From Myxococcus stipitatus (GTDB lineage: Bacteria > Myxococcota > Myxococcia > Myxococcales > Myxococcaceae): DNA of 64,000 nt. Shown here in pieces: positions 35,950 to 44,606 of the stretch. Both the position numbers and the translations under genes were made by a program. The stretch is from positions 5,146,001 to 5,210,000 of the forward strand of contig NZ_CP102770.1 of assembly GCF_038561935.1 (NCBI RefSeq). The letters run 5' to 3'. The notes beneath the pieces are model-generated. The model searched no databases and was not told the origin of the DNA. It saw only the letters and a list, made by a program, of their open reading frames with translations. Position 1 is the first letter of the stretch. Each line of letters starts with the position of its first letter.

Positions 35950-36707
35950 GCCGCCCTCCCGCCGTCGCGCTTCTCGACGAGCGACAGGAACACGGCCTCG
36001 AAGTTGGACGCCGCGACACCATGCCGACGCGCCAGCTCGCGCGGGTCACCCTCCGCGATGAGCTCTCCCATGTGGAGCAGTCCCACGCGATGGCACCGCG
36101 CGGCCTCGTCCATGTACGGCGTGGACACGAGCAGCGTCATGCCCTCGTGCACCAGGCCATAGAGCAGCTCCCACAGCTCACGGCGGCTGACCGGGTCCAC
36201 GCCGTTGGTGGGCTCATCCAGCAGCAGCACCCGAGGCCGGTGGAGCAGGGCACACGCGAGCGCCAGCTTCTTGTACATGCCGCCCGACAGCGCATCCGCG
36301 CGCCGCTCCGTGAAGCGCCCCAGACGGGTGATGTCCAGGAGCTGCGCCCGACGCGCCTCGAAGTCGTGCTGGGACAGGCCGAACAGTCGCGCGAAGAAGC
36401 GCAGGTTCTCGCCGACGCTCAGGTCTCCGTAGAGCGTGTTGCGCTGGGGCACCAGGCCCAGGGACTCGCGCACCGGTGAGCGGGTGTCCGCCGGGTCCGC
36501 GCCCAGCAATCGCACCTCGCCCGAGTCCGGGAGCAGCAGGCCCGCCATCAACCGGATGGCCGTGGTCTTCCCCGCGCCATCGGGCCCCACCAGTCCGTAG
36601 ACCTCCCCCGGATGGACGGACAGGGAGACGCCTCGCAGCGCCTGCGCCTTGCCGAAGGCGCGGCGGACCTCCTCGAGCGACACGGCCATCTCCGGCCGCG
36701 GGCTCAT
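35946..36707 (-). CDS. ABC transporter ATP-binding protein, first half of YbhF type
   Basis: 253 residues. Walker A GPDGAGKTT, signature LSGGMYKKL, Walker B VLLLDEPT, and a switch region STPYMDEAARC in which the usual switch His is replaced by Pro. That substitution suggests a degenerate site paired with the canonical one in the neighbouring ATPase, giving an asymmetric dimer. It overlaps the HlyD gene upstream and the second ATPase downstream by four bases each. Confidence 0.93.
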   Translation of the reverse strand: MSPRPEMAVSLEEVRRAFGKAQALRGVSLSVHPGEVYGLVGPDGAGKTTAIRLMAGLLLPDSGEVRLLGADPADTRSPVRESLGLVPQRNTLYGDLSVGENLRFFARLFGLSQHDFEARRAQLLDITRLGRFTERRADALSGGMYKKLALACALLHRPRVLLLDEPTNGVDPVSRRELWELLYGLVHEGMTLLVSTPYMDEAARCHRVGLLHMGELIAEGDPRELARRHGVAASNFEAVFLSLVEKRDGGRAA

Positions 36708-37768
36708 GGCTTCTGCTCCGCCACCACCGCCGCGTTCACGGCGCCCAGGGTGATCTCCACCGGCATGCCCGGCAACAGCACGCCCTCCGGCGCGTCGATG
36801 TGCACCTCGACGGGATAGACCAGCCGGTCCCGGTCCGAGCGCGTCTGCACGTTGCGAGGGGTGAAGGCCGCCTCGCGCGCCACCGTCACCACCTGCGCCT
36901 GGAACGTGCGGTTGGGATATGCGTCCGCGCGCACCGTGGCGGACTGCCCCGGCTTCGCCGAGGCCAGCTCCGCGTTGGGCAGATAGAAGGTCGCCTTGGG
37001 GCGATGCGTGTCCACCAGCCGCGCCACCACCGCGCCGGGCAGGGCCAGCTCACCGACTTCCAGCGGGAGCGTCTCCACCGTCCCGCTCAGCGGCGCGCGC
37101 AGCTCGCACTCCGCCACGGACACCTGGGCCCGGCGGACCGTGGCCTCCGCGACCTGGATGGCGCGGAGCGCGGACTCGGCTTGCTGGAGGCTCGCGCGCT
37201 CGGACTCCGTCGCGGCGCGGGCCTGTCTCGCCGTCGCCGTGCTCGCGTGGCGCGCCGCTTCGAGCTGCTGCGCCAGGGCCTGGGCCTGGGCACGCGCCTG
37301 GTCCAGCGCGGCCTCCGTCGTCGCGTCCCCCATGCGCTGGAGCCGCTCCGCCTGACGCTGCGCGAGCCCGTGCTGGTCCGCCAGCGAGGCAATCTGCGAC
37401 TGGCTCCCTTCCGCCTGCGCGGCCACCGCCTCGCTGCTGCGCCCCGCGGCCACCGCCGCCGCGCGAGCCGCGTCCGCCTGCGCTTGCGCCATGGTCAACC
37501 GCGCGGTGGCCTCCGCCAGTCCGGCCTCCGGCTCCGTGCAGTCGAGGGTGAGGAGCACCGCGTTCTTCTCCACCTTGGCGCCTTCCTCCACGTTGCGGGT
37601 CAGCACGCGAGCGTTGATGCGCGCACGCACGTCCACCGCCGTGCCCTCCACCACCCCCGAGCCCCCCGCCGGTCCCTCCGCGGCCCGGCGATCCTTCAGG
37701 ATGCGCACACCCAACAACGCGGTGAGCACCACCACCAGGACCACGAAGACAACGACCGCACGCCGCAT
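36704..37768 (-). CDS. HlyD/membrane-fusion protein (YbhG-like)
   Basis: 354 residues from the ATG at 37768, GGGAGG upstream. One N-terminal membrane anchor (VVVFVVLVVVLTALLGVRI), a lipoyl half, a long alanine-rich coiled-coil hairpin (about 95-220), the second lipoyl half (AECELRAPLSGTVETLPLEVGE) and a beta-barrel domain. It bridges the inner-membrane ABC exporter to an outer-membrane channel, for which no gene is present here. First gene of the five-gene operon; expression is probably driven from the gap upstream. Confidence 0.93.
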   Translation of the reverse strand: MRRAVVVFVVLVVVLTALLGVRILKDRRAAEGPAGGSGVVEGTAVDVRARINARVLTRNVEEGAKVEKNAVLLTLDCTEPEAGLAEATARLTMAQAQADAARAAAVAAGRSSEAVAAQAEGSQSQIASLADQHGLAQRQAERLQRMGDATTEAALDQARAQAQALAQQLEAARHASTATARQARAATESERASLQQAESALRAIQVAEATVRRAQVSVAECELRAPLSGTVETLPLEVGELALPGAVVARLVDTHRPKATFYLPNAELASAKPGQSATVRADAYPNRTFQAQVVTVAREAAFTPRNVQTRSDRDRLVYPVEVHIDAPEGVLLPGMPVEITLGAVNAAVVAEQKP

Positions 37769-37860
37769 GGAGCCTCCCCTCGGTGCCGCGGTCTTTCCGC
37801 GGTAACGGCCGCCTCGTTGGCAAGGGGTGTGCCAGCGATTGCGCGTCGCAGCCGCCACGG

Positions 37861-37919
37861 CCCCGCCGGAAGCCCGCGCGTTCCCCCCGCCGGATATCCG
37901 GCACCCCGCCGGAAGCCCG
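37861..37919. promoter_or_regulatory. Palindrome flanked by direct repeats upstream of efflux operon
   Basis: A perfect 14-bp palindrome GCCGGATATCCGGC (37889-37902) is bracketed by two copies of CCCCGCCGGAAGCCCG (37861-37876 and 37904-37919). It lies about 120 bases before the HlyD start. It looks like an operator cluster for the efflux operon; related operons elsewhere are controlled by TetR-type repressors, but no such gene is adjacent. The rest of 37769-38135 holds nothing I can support. Confidence 0.5.
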
Positions 37920-38135
37920 ACACCTCCACGCGCGGCGGGCTCGAGGAGAAGGTGCGCATGGCCCGCTCCAAGGGCCTTCGCTACGCCTTCTTCATGCTTC
38001 TTCACGCCCGGAGACGGCGCGTCATGGCACCTTGCACATCGCTTCCTCGGCCCCCGGGGAAGGTGGCACCGCCATTGCTCTTGCCGCGCACGGCACACTC
38101 ATCCACTGCGCATCCGCTCAAGGCGAAGAGGCCCC

Positions 38136-38363
38136 ATGCTGCTCGACATGTACCTGTTCTTTTGCCTGCCATTCCCTCGCCCGATACGGCGCACGCTCGC
38201 AGGCAAGCCGCTGTCCGCGAGCAACCGGGCCCCCCGGCGGTCCGCCGCCAAGTCCTCCCGACCCACGCGAGGCGCCGCGGCGGCGAAGCCCAAGGCCGCG
38301 CCTCGGCGACAGGCGAAGGCCACGCTTCGTGTCGTCGAAGGAGGCAGGCCCGGGCTTCGCTGA
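38136..38363 (+). CDS. Possible small basic protein
   Basis: 75 codons with GAGG five bases before the ATG. The first 20 residues are hydrophobic and aromatic (MLLDMYLFFCLPFPRPIRR); the remainder is Lys/Arg/Ala-rich (AAAAKPKAAPRRQAK), like histone-H1-type tails. The frame is of modest length in a GC-rich gap, so chance is possible. The ribosome-binding site and the biased, ordered composition give some support. Confidence 0.35.
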   Translation: MLLDMYLFFCLPFPRPIRRTLAGKPLSASNRAPRRSAAKSSRPTRGAAAAKPKAAPRRQAKATLRVVEGGRPGLR

Positions 38364-38432
38364 GACGCGAGGCCCGGTGTTCCAGGAAGCAGGGGCCCAT
38401 GATTGACTGCCCCGCCTGGGAGCCACTGTTCA

Positions 38433-39635
38433 ATGAAGACCCGAGGCTTTTGGCGCGTGCTGCGCCGGGGCGCGATGGGGCTGGCGGCGCTGCTGGCGCT
38501 GGGCATCCTCGTGCTCGTCGTGGATGGATACACCGCGTTCGGCCGGCGCGCGACAGGCGCCCGGCGCGAGCGGATGGAGCGCTCTCCTCAGTGGAAGGAC
38601 GGGCGCTTCGACAATCCGCAGCCGCTGGTGAACCACTACGGGGAGATGCTGACGAGCGCGCTCCAGGCGAGCCCGCACACGAATCCCACCGAGCCCCTCC
38701 AGGTGGCGCCCATCGACCCCGCGCGCTTCCGGACGCCTCCCGCGACGGGGCTGCGCTTGACGTGGCTGGGGCACTCGACGCTGCTGGTGGAGCTGGATGG
38801 CCACCGCATCCTCACGGACCCGGTGTGGAGCGAGCGCGTCTCGCCCTACACCTGGGTGGGCCCCACGCGCTGGTTCGCGCCGCCCATCGCGTTGAAGGAC
38901 CTGCCCCCCATCGACGCGGTCGTCATCTCGCATGACCACTATGACCACCTGGACATGGGGACCGTCGTCGCGCTGAAGGACTCCCAGGCGGTCTTCATCG
39001 TGCCGCTCGGGGTGGGCGCGCATCTGGAGTCGTGGGGCATCCCCGTCGAGCGCATCGTGGAGCTCGACTGGTGGGAGCGCATTCAGGTGGGTGGGCTGGA
39101 GGTGGTCGCCACGCCCGCGCGGCATGCCTCGGGGCGGCAGGTGCTCGACAAGGACGCGACGCTGTGGGCCGGCTATGCACTGGTGGGCCCGAAGCACCGC
39201 GTCTACTTCTCGGGAGACACCGGCCTGTTCCCCGCGATGCGGGACATCGGCGAGCGCCTGGGGCCCTTCGACGTGACGATGATCGAGACAGGCCAGTACC
39301 ACCGCACCTGGCCGGACTGGCACATCGGCCCGGAGCAGGCCGTGCTGGCACATCAGATGCTAGGTGGGAAGGCGATGCTTCCCATTCATTGGGCCCTGTT
39401 CGGGCTGGCCTATCACGGTTGGACGGAGCCGGCGGAGCGTGTGCGCGCCGCGGCGACCCTTGCCTCGGTGGAGCTCCTGTTGCCCAGGCCCGGCCAGAGT
39501 CTGGAACCGGAAGCCGAACAGGCCGAGTCCCCCTGGTGGCCGGCGCTGGCCTGGGAGACCGCGGAGCAACATCCCATCCTCTCGACAGGGATGCCGGCCT
39601 CGGTGACGGCCACGCAGCCCGGCCACCTGCCTTGA
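38433..39635 (+). CDS. Membrane-anchored metallo-beta-lactamase-fold hydrolase
   Basis: 400 residues. An N-terminal membrane helix (GLAALLALGILVLVVDGY) precedes the MBL domain. Metal motif SHDHYDHLD places His167, His169, Asp171 and His172; further ligands are His in TPARHASGR and Asp in YFSGDTGLF, and the final His in LPIHWALFG. The set of RLTWLGHSTLLVELDG, WVGPTRWFAPP and MIETGQYHRTWPDWH matches the NAPE-PLD/RomA/UlaG-like group, which includes N-acyl-phosphatidylethanolamine phospholipase D. A phospholipid substrate is plausible but unproven. The two-component pair follows by 24 bases. Confidence 0.9.
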   Translation: MKTRGFWRVLRRGAMGLAALLALGILVLVVDGYTAFGRRATGARRERMERSPQWKDGRFDNPQPLVNHYGEMLTSALQASPHTNPTEPLQVAPIDPARFRTPPATGLRLTWLGHSTLLVELDGHRILTDPVWSERVSPYTWVGPTRWFAPPIALKDLPPIDAVVISHDHYDHLDMGTVVALKDSQAVFIVPLGVGAHLESWGIPVERIVELDWWERIQVGGLEVVATPARHASGRQVLDKDATLWAGYALVGPKHRVYFSGDTGLFPAMRDIGERLGPFDVTMIETGQYHRTWPDWHIGPEQAVLAHQMLGGKAMLPIHWALFGLAYHGWTEPAERVRAAATLASVELLLPRPGQSLEPEAEQAESPWWPALAWETAEQHPILSTGMPASVTATQPGHLP

Positions 39636-39659
39636 ACGCGGCGCACTGACGAGTCGGAC

Positions 39660-41003
39660 ATGGAACCTCGAATCCGGCGCAGTCTCGATGCCGTGCGCCT
39701 CAAGCACGTGGGCCGACTCATCGGTCGCGTGGTGCGGATGCGCGCCTACCTGGGGGCCTTCCTGATGGCGACCATTGCGGGCCTCACCCTGATGGACACC
39801 GCGCCCTGGCGCCGCATCTGGTTGCCGGTGCAGATGATCGCCGCCCTGGCGTTCTTCTTCAACGAGCTGCGCCGGTACGAGCGGGAGGGCATCTCCACGA
39901 AGGGCCTGTTCATCAACTTCGCGGGTGGCCTCGTCTTGGAGCAGGGCCTGACGTGGGGGACGGGGGGGCTGGCGAGTCCGTTGTTGCCGCTCATCGCGCC
40001 GCTCGCGTTCGTCGCGGCGGCGCTGCTGCCATCGAGGCAGCGGAACGTGTTGTTGGTGGCGGAGGTCGTGATGGTGGCCGTGCTGTCGATGGCGCACCTG
40101 AATGCGTGGACTCCGCCATTGCACCTGTCCTTCCTGGGGGCTCCGCCGCGCGAGCTGCTCATCGCCATCTCGGTGTGCACGTTCCTGTCCATCTTCGCTG
40201 CCAGCGCCATGGGCGCGGCCTTCCGGCGCACGGTCGAGGACATGCTCGCGGAGTCCTTCCAGCAGCGAGACGAGCTGCTCGCCACGCACAGGACCTACGC
40301 GCGGACGCTGGAGGCGCTGTCGGGAGAGATTGCCCACGAGCTGAAGAACCCCCTCGCCACGGTGAAGGGGCTCACGCAGCTCATGCAGCGGGAGACGGGG
40401 CGGGCCCAGCCCCAGGAGCGACTGGAGGTCCTCGCGGGGGAAGTCACGCGCATGCAGGGCATCCTGGAGGAGTTCCTCAACTTCTCGCGGCCCCTGGTGC
40501 CCCTGTCTCTCAGCGAGGTGGACCTGTCGGCGCTGTGTGACCAGGCGCTGGTGCTCCACGAGGGCGTCGCCGCCGAGCACGGGGTGACCATCCTCCGCGA
40601 CAGCGAGGGGCCGCTGCACGCCGTCTGTGACACGCGCAAGGTGAGGCAGGTGGTGATGAACCTGCTGCTCAACGCCATCGATGCCAGTCCGCGAGGAGGG
40701 CAGGTGCTGGTGAGCCTCGAGTCCGCGAGCACGGGGGAGGTGCGAGTGGTCATCCGCGATTCGGGGGCGGGGCTCGCGCCGGAGCTGGCCAGCCGGGTCT
40801 TCGACGCGGGCGTGACGACCAAGAAGCGCGGCTCGGGGTTGGGGTTGACGGTGGCTCGTGCGTTGGCGCGTCAGCATGGGGGCGACGTCACCTTGCGCAA
40901 CGAAGTGGCGGGAGGCTGCGTGGCGGAGCTGGTGCTGCCGCGCGAGCCCCCCGCGGACACCCTGGGGCCGGTGCGAGGGCGAGAGGTGAGTCATGCGGGG
41001 TGA
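39660..41003 (+). CDS. Membrane sensor histidine kinase (NtrB-like)
   Basis: 447 residues. The N-terminal 190 residues hold about six membrane segments with very short loops, so it senses within or at the membrane. The HisKA helix is SGEIAHELKNPLATVKGLTQLM with phospho-acceptor His226. HATPase boxes follow: N box NLLLNAIDASP, G1 DSGAGLAPE, F/G2 TTKKRGSGLGLTVAR. The gene overlaps the response-regulator gene by eleven bases, so they form a pair. It lacks a PAS domain. Confidence 0.95.
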   Translation: MEPRIRRSLDAVRLKHVGRLIGRVVRMRAYLGAFLMATIAGLTLMDTAPWRRIWLPVQMIAALAFFFNELRRYEREGISTKGLFINFAGGLVLEQGLTWGTGGLASPLLPLIAPLAFVAAALLPSRQRNVLLVAEVVMVAVLSMAHLNAWTPPLHLSFLGAPPRELLIAISVCTFLSIFAASAMGAAFRRTVEDMLAESFQQRDELLATHRTYARTLEALSGEIAHELKNPLATVKGLTQLMQRETGRAQPQERLEVLAGEVTRMQGILEEFLNFSRPLVPLSLSEVDLSALCDQALVLHEGVAAEHGVTILRDSEGPLHAVCDTRKVRQVVMNLLLNAIDASPRGGQVLVSLESASTGEVRVVIRDSGAGLAPELASRVFDAGVTTKKRGSGLGLTVARALARQHGGDVTLRNEVAGGCVAELVLPREPPADTLGPVRGREVSHAG

Positions 41004-42423
41004 GGCGCGGAGTGTCTCGCGGGTGTTGGTGGTGGATGACGACGCGGGCGTGCGCTTCACGCTGAAGGAGATGCTGCGGAGCATCGACGACGTGGAGGTG
41101 GTGCAGGCCGAGGACGGCGTGGCGGCGCTGGAGAAGCTGTCGTCACAGGCCTTCGAGCTGGTCATCACCGACCTGCGCATGCCTCGGATGGATGGCATGG
41201 AGCTGGTGCGGCGGCTGAGCACGATGCCCCACGCGCCGCGGGTCATCGTCATCACCGCGCATGGCTCGGAGCGCTTCGCGGTGGAGGCGGTGAAGGCGGG
41301 GGCGTATGACTACTTCCGCAAGCCATTCGACGTGGATGAGCTGCTCGCCGTCGTCACGCGGGCCCTGGAGTCGGTGCGGCTGCGCCACGAGAACGAGCGG
41401 CTGACGGGCGAGCTGAACCTGTCGCGCTCGTTGGTCTTCACCTCGGAGCCCATGGGGCGGCTGGCGCAGATGGTCCAGCGCGCGGGCTCTCGCGACGTGA
41501 CGGTGCTCATCACGGGAGAGAGCGGCACGGGCAAGGAGCGTGTGGCGGAGGCGCTGGTGCGCGCCTCGTCGCGAGCCCAGAAGCCCTACCTGCGCTTCAA
41601 CTGCGCGGCGCTCACCGAGGAGCTGGCCGAGGCGGAGCTGTTCGGCCACGCGAAGGGCGCCTTCACCGGCGCGCACCGCGTGCGGCAGGGCCTCTTCCGG
41701 GAGGCGGACGGGGGCACGCTGCTCCTCGACGAGGTGGGCGAGCTGGCCCCTCCGCTCCAGGCGAAGCTCCTCCGGGTGCTTCAAGAGGGCGAAGTGCGCC
41801 CGGTGGGCGAGGACCGGCCGGTGAAGGTGGACGTGCGAATCCTCGCCGCCACGCACCGGGACTTGCGCAAGCGCGCCGCGGAGGGCCAGTTCCGCGAAGA
41901 CCTCTACTACCGCCTCAACGTCGTCCACCTTCGAGTCCCCGCGCTGCGAGAGCGCCCCGAGGACATCCCCGTCCTCGCGCGCATGTTCCTGGACCGCTTC
42001 AGCGGCCGGTTCCACACGGGCCCGCTCAAGGTGCCCGAGGGCTTCATCGAGCGACTGGTGGCGTTGCCGTGGCGCGGCAATGTGCGCGAGCTGGAGAACA
42101 CCCTCGAGAGCCTGGTCGCGCTGTCCAGTGACGGAGAGCTGGACCTGTCGCAGCTGCCATCCCCCGAGCCGGGCGGTGTCATCCCCGCGTCCTCGGGTGC
42201 CATGCCCGACGGACCGAGGCCGGACGAAGCCGAGGCCGCCCCTGGCGTGGGGCTGAAGGAGCGGGTGGAGGCGTACGAGCGGGGACTCATCCTGGACGCG
42301 CTGCGTATCGAAGGCGGCAACCGCAGCGGAGCGGCTCGACGGCTGGGGATTGGCCGCGCCACGTTGCACGACAAGCTGCGCAAGTACGGGCTGGACAGCG
42401 CTCCGGACGAAGGCGGGAGCTGA
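40993..42423 (+). CDS. NtrC-type sigma-54 activator, response regulator
   Basis: 476 residues. Receiver domain 10-125 with phospho-acceptor Asp60 (VITDLRMP) and the KPF motif. AAA+ domain about 145-380: Walker A GESGTGKE (Lys181), sigma-54 contact loop GAFTGA intact, Walker B GGTLLLDEVGEL, sensor and R-finger region REDLYYRLNVV. A Fis-type helix-turn-helix closes the protein (NRSGAARRLGIGRATLHDKL). Phosphorylated by the overlapping kinase, it should remodel sigma-54 polymerase at target promoters. Targets are unknown; I did not find a convincing -24/-12 sequence in nearby gaps. Confidence 0.96.
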   Translation: MRGEARSVSRVLVVDDDAGVRFTLKEMLRSIDDVEVVQAEDGVAALEKLSSQAFELVITDLRMPRMDGMELVRRLSTMPHAPRVIVITAHGSERFAVEAVKAGAYDYFRKPFDVDELLAVVTRALESVRLRHENERLTGELNLSRSLVFTSEPMGRLAQMVQRAGSRDVTVLITGESGTGKERVAEALVRASSRAQKPYLRFNCAALTEELAEAELFGHAKGAFTGAHRVRQGLFREADGGTLLLDEVGELAPPLQAKLLRVLQEGEVRPVGEDRPVKVDVRILAATHRDLRKRAAEGQFREDLYYRLNVVHLRVPALRERPEDIPVLARMFLDRFSGRFHTGPLKVPEGFIERLVALPWRGNVRELENTLESLVALSSDGELDLSQLPSPEPGGVIPASSGAMPDGPRPDEAEAAPGVGLKERVEAYERGLILDALRIEGGNRSGAARRLGIGRATLHDKLRKYGLDSAPDEGGS

Positions 42424-42513
42424 TTCGTCGGGGGACAGGGAACAAACGGTGTTTCCCGTCGTTCGGGGTAGGTTGTGTCCCCCACGAGGTCGCGTCCCAT
42501 CCCTGGAGCGTGC

Positions 42514-44472
42514 ATGTCCACCGTGTCCCGCAGACTCGCGGCACTGTTGCTGTGTTCCCTCGCCAGTCCTTCGCTCGCGCAGACACCGCCCGCCGCCCCG
42601 CCGAAGGTGGCCGCCGCGGCGCCGCCGGAGCGGGTCGAGCGCATCCGCTCGCGCTACACCAAGTTCGAGTACCGCGTCCCCATGCGGGACGGCGTGAAGC
42701 TCTTCACGTCCGTGTATGTCCCGGTGGATGCGTCCCCCGGCAAGCGCTATCCCATCCTGCTGGTCCGCACGCCGTACAGCGTGGGGCCCTATGGCGCGGA
42801 CCGCTACCCGAAGCGGCTGGGGCCGACGGACGACTTCGAGAAGGAGGGCTACATCTTCGTCTTCCAGGACGTGCGCGGCCAGCACATGTCCGAGGGTGAG
42901 TTCGTCAACGTGCGTCCGCACAACCCGAAGAAGCGCGGGGCGAAGGAGACGGACGAGAGCTCGGACACGTATGACACCATCGACTGGCTGGTGAAGCGCG
43001 TGGCCCACAACAACGGCCGCGTGGGCATGTGGGGCATCTCCTATCCCGGCTTCTACGCGTCCGCGGGTGCCATCGACTCGCATCCGGCGCTCAAGGCCGT
43101 GTCCCCGCAGGCGCCCATCGGTGACTGGTTCTGGGACGACATGCACCGGCATGGGGCCTTCAACCTGTCGCTCGCCTTCAGCTTCTTCTCGGGCTTCGGC
43201 AAGCCGCGCCCCGCGCCCACGGCCAGCGAGGACTTCAACCGCTTCGACTACGGCACGCCGGATGGGTACCAGTTCTTCCTGGACCTGGGCCCGCTGAGCA
43301 ACGCCGACACGAAGTACTTCAAGGGCGACGTCGCGTTCTGGAAGGACGTGTCCTCGCACCCCAACTACGACGCCTTCTGGAAGGAGCGGAACATCCTGCC
43401 GCACCTGAAGAACATCAAGGCGGCGATGCTGGTGGTGGGCGGCTGGTTCGACACGGAGGACTTGTACGGGCCGCTGCGGACGTACGCCGCCATCGAGAAG
43501 CAGAACCCGGGCACGGCGAACACGCTCATCATGGGCCCGTGGTCTCACGGGGGCTGGATTCGCACCGAGGGCTCCGAGCTGGGGGACGCCCACTTCGGCT
43601 TCCGCACCGCGGAGACGTATCAGGACCTGGCCCTGGCCTTCTTCAAGCACCACCTCAAGGGAGGCGGAGCACCGGAGGTGCCCGAGGCCCTCGTGTTCGA
43701 GACGGGCGCCAACCGCTGGCGCCAGTTCGACACGTGGCCTCCGAAGGGGCTGCGCGGGACGAAGCTGTACTTCCAGCCGAAGGGTGGGTTGTCGATGCAG
43801 GCGCCCGCCGGCAAGGGCGCGACGGAGTCCTTCGCGGAGTACGTGAGCGACCCGGCGAAGCCCGTGCCGTACACGCAGGAGCTGACGACGGGCTGGAGCA
43901 AGAACTACATGACGGAGGACCAGCGCTTCGCGGCGAGCCGCCCGGACGTGCTGGTGTTCCAGACGGAGCCACTCACGCAGGACCTCACGCTCGCGGGACC
44001 GCTGGAGGCGGAGCTGTGGGTCTCCACGACGGGCTCGGACGCGGACTGGGTGGTGAAGCTCATCGACGTGAACCCCGGGGTGCTTCCGGGGCGGAAGGCG
44101 AGCGACGACGAGGAGCATGGCGCGAAGGACCGGGGCGGACAGCAGACGCTGGTGCGCGGCGAGCCGTTCCGAGGCCGCTTCCGCGAGAGCTACAGCGAGC
44201 CCAAGGCCTTCAAGCCCGGTGAGGTGACGAAGGTGCGCTTCACCATCAACGACGTCCTGCACACATTCCAGCGAGGACACCGGGTGATGATCCAGGTGCA
44301 GTCGAGCTGGTTCCCGTTCATCGACCGCAATCCGCAGACGTACGTGCCGAACATCTTCGAGGCCAAGGAGACGGACTTCACGCGTTCGTTTCATCGCGTG
44401 TATCACTCCTCGGCGCACCCCAGCTTCATCGAGGTCGGCGTGCTGCCCGCGTTGGATGCGCAGGGCGGCTGA
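42514..44472 (+). CDS. Exported S15/CocE-type hydrolase
   Basis: 652 residues from the ATG at 42514 (GGAG upstream); signal peptide to about SLAQ. Alpha/beta hydrolase core with Ser176 (WGISYPGF), Asp313 (GGWFDTED) and His345 (GPWSHGGW), and a C-terminal jelly-roll (LTLAGPLEAELWVSTTGSDADWVVKLIDV). These are the marks of the X-Pro dipeptidyl-peptidase/CocE family, which includes alpha-amino-ester hydrolases, cocaine esterase and glutaryl acylases. The signal peptide places it outside the cytoplasm. Peptidase or ester/amide hydrolase activity cannot be separated from sequence. Confidence 0.92.
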   Translation: MSTVSRRLAALLLCSLASPSLAQTPPAAPPKVAAAAPPERVERIRSRYTKFEYRVPMRDGVKLFTSVYVPVDASPGKRYPILLVRTPYSVGPYGADRYPKRLGPTDDFEKEGYIFVFQDVRGQHMSEGEFVNVRPHNPKKRGAKETDESSDTYDTIDWLVKRVAHNNGRVGMWGISYPGFYASAGAIDSHPALKAVSPQAPIGDWFWDDMHRHGAFNLSLAFSFFSGFGKPRPAPTASEDFNRFDYGTPDGYQFFLDLGPLSNADTKYFKGDVAFWKDVSSHPNYDAFWKERNILPHLKNIKAAMLVVGGWFDTEDLYGPLRTYAAIEKQNPGTANTLIMGPWSHGGWIRTEGSELGDAHFGFRTAETYQDLALAFFKHHLKGGGAPEVPEALVFETGANRWRQFDTWPPKGLRGTKLYFQPKGGLSMQAPAGKGATESFAEYVSDPAKPVPYTQELTTGWSKNYMTEDQRFAASRPDVLVFQTEPLTQDLTLAGPLEAELWVSTTGSDADWVVKLIDVNPGVLPGRKASDDEEHGAKDRGGQQTLVRGEPFRGRFRESYSEPKAFKPGEVTKVRFTINDVLHTFQRGHRVMIQVQSSWFPFIDRNPQTYVPNIFEAKETDFTRSFHRVYHSSAHPSFIEVGVLPALDAQGG

Positions 44473-44606
44473 GGCCGTGTGAGGGGCATGGGCGCGGCGG
44501 TGCATCTGTCAGGCACCGTCCGCTCGTGCGCGGTGCGGGAGCAACTTCACGAGAGATTGCCGCTCGTTCCTGTTAGCTTCCGCCGGCACTGAGGGACGGG
44601 AAGGGT

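Noticed and set aside
38002-38533. Several overlapping minus-strand frames in the gap before the MBL gene
   Set aside because: They have shadow composition, no ribosome-binding sites and mutual overlap.
41143-44505. 1,120-codon minus-strand open frame opposite the response regulator and S15/CocE genes
   Set aside because: It is antisense to two well-supported genes, has Arg/His/Leu-heavy GC-shadow composition and matches no family.
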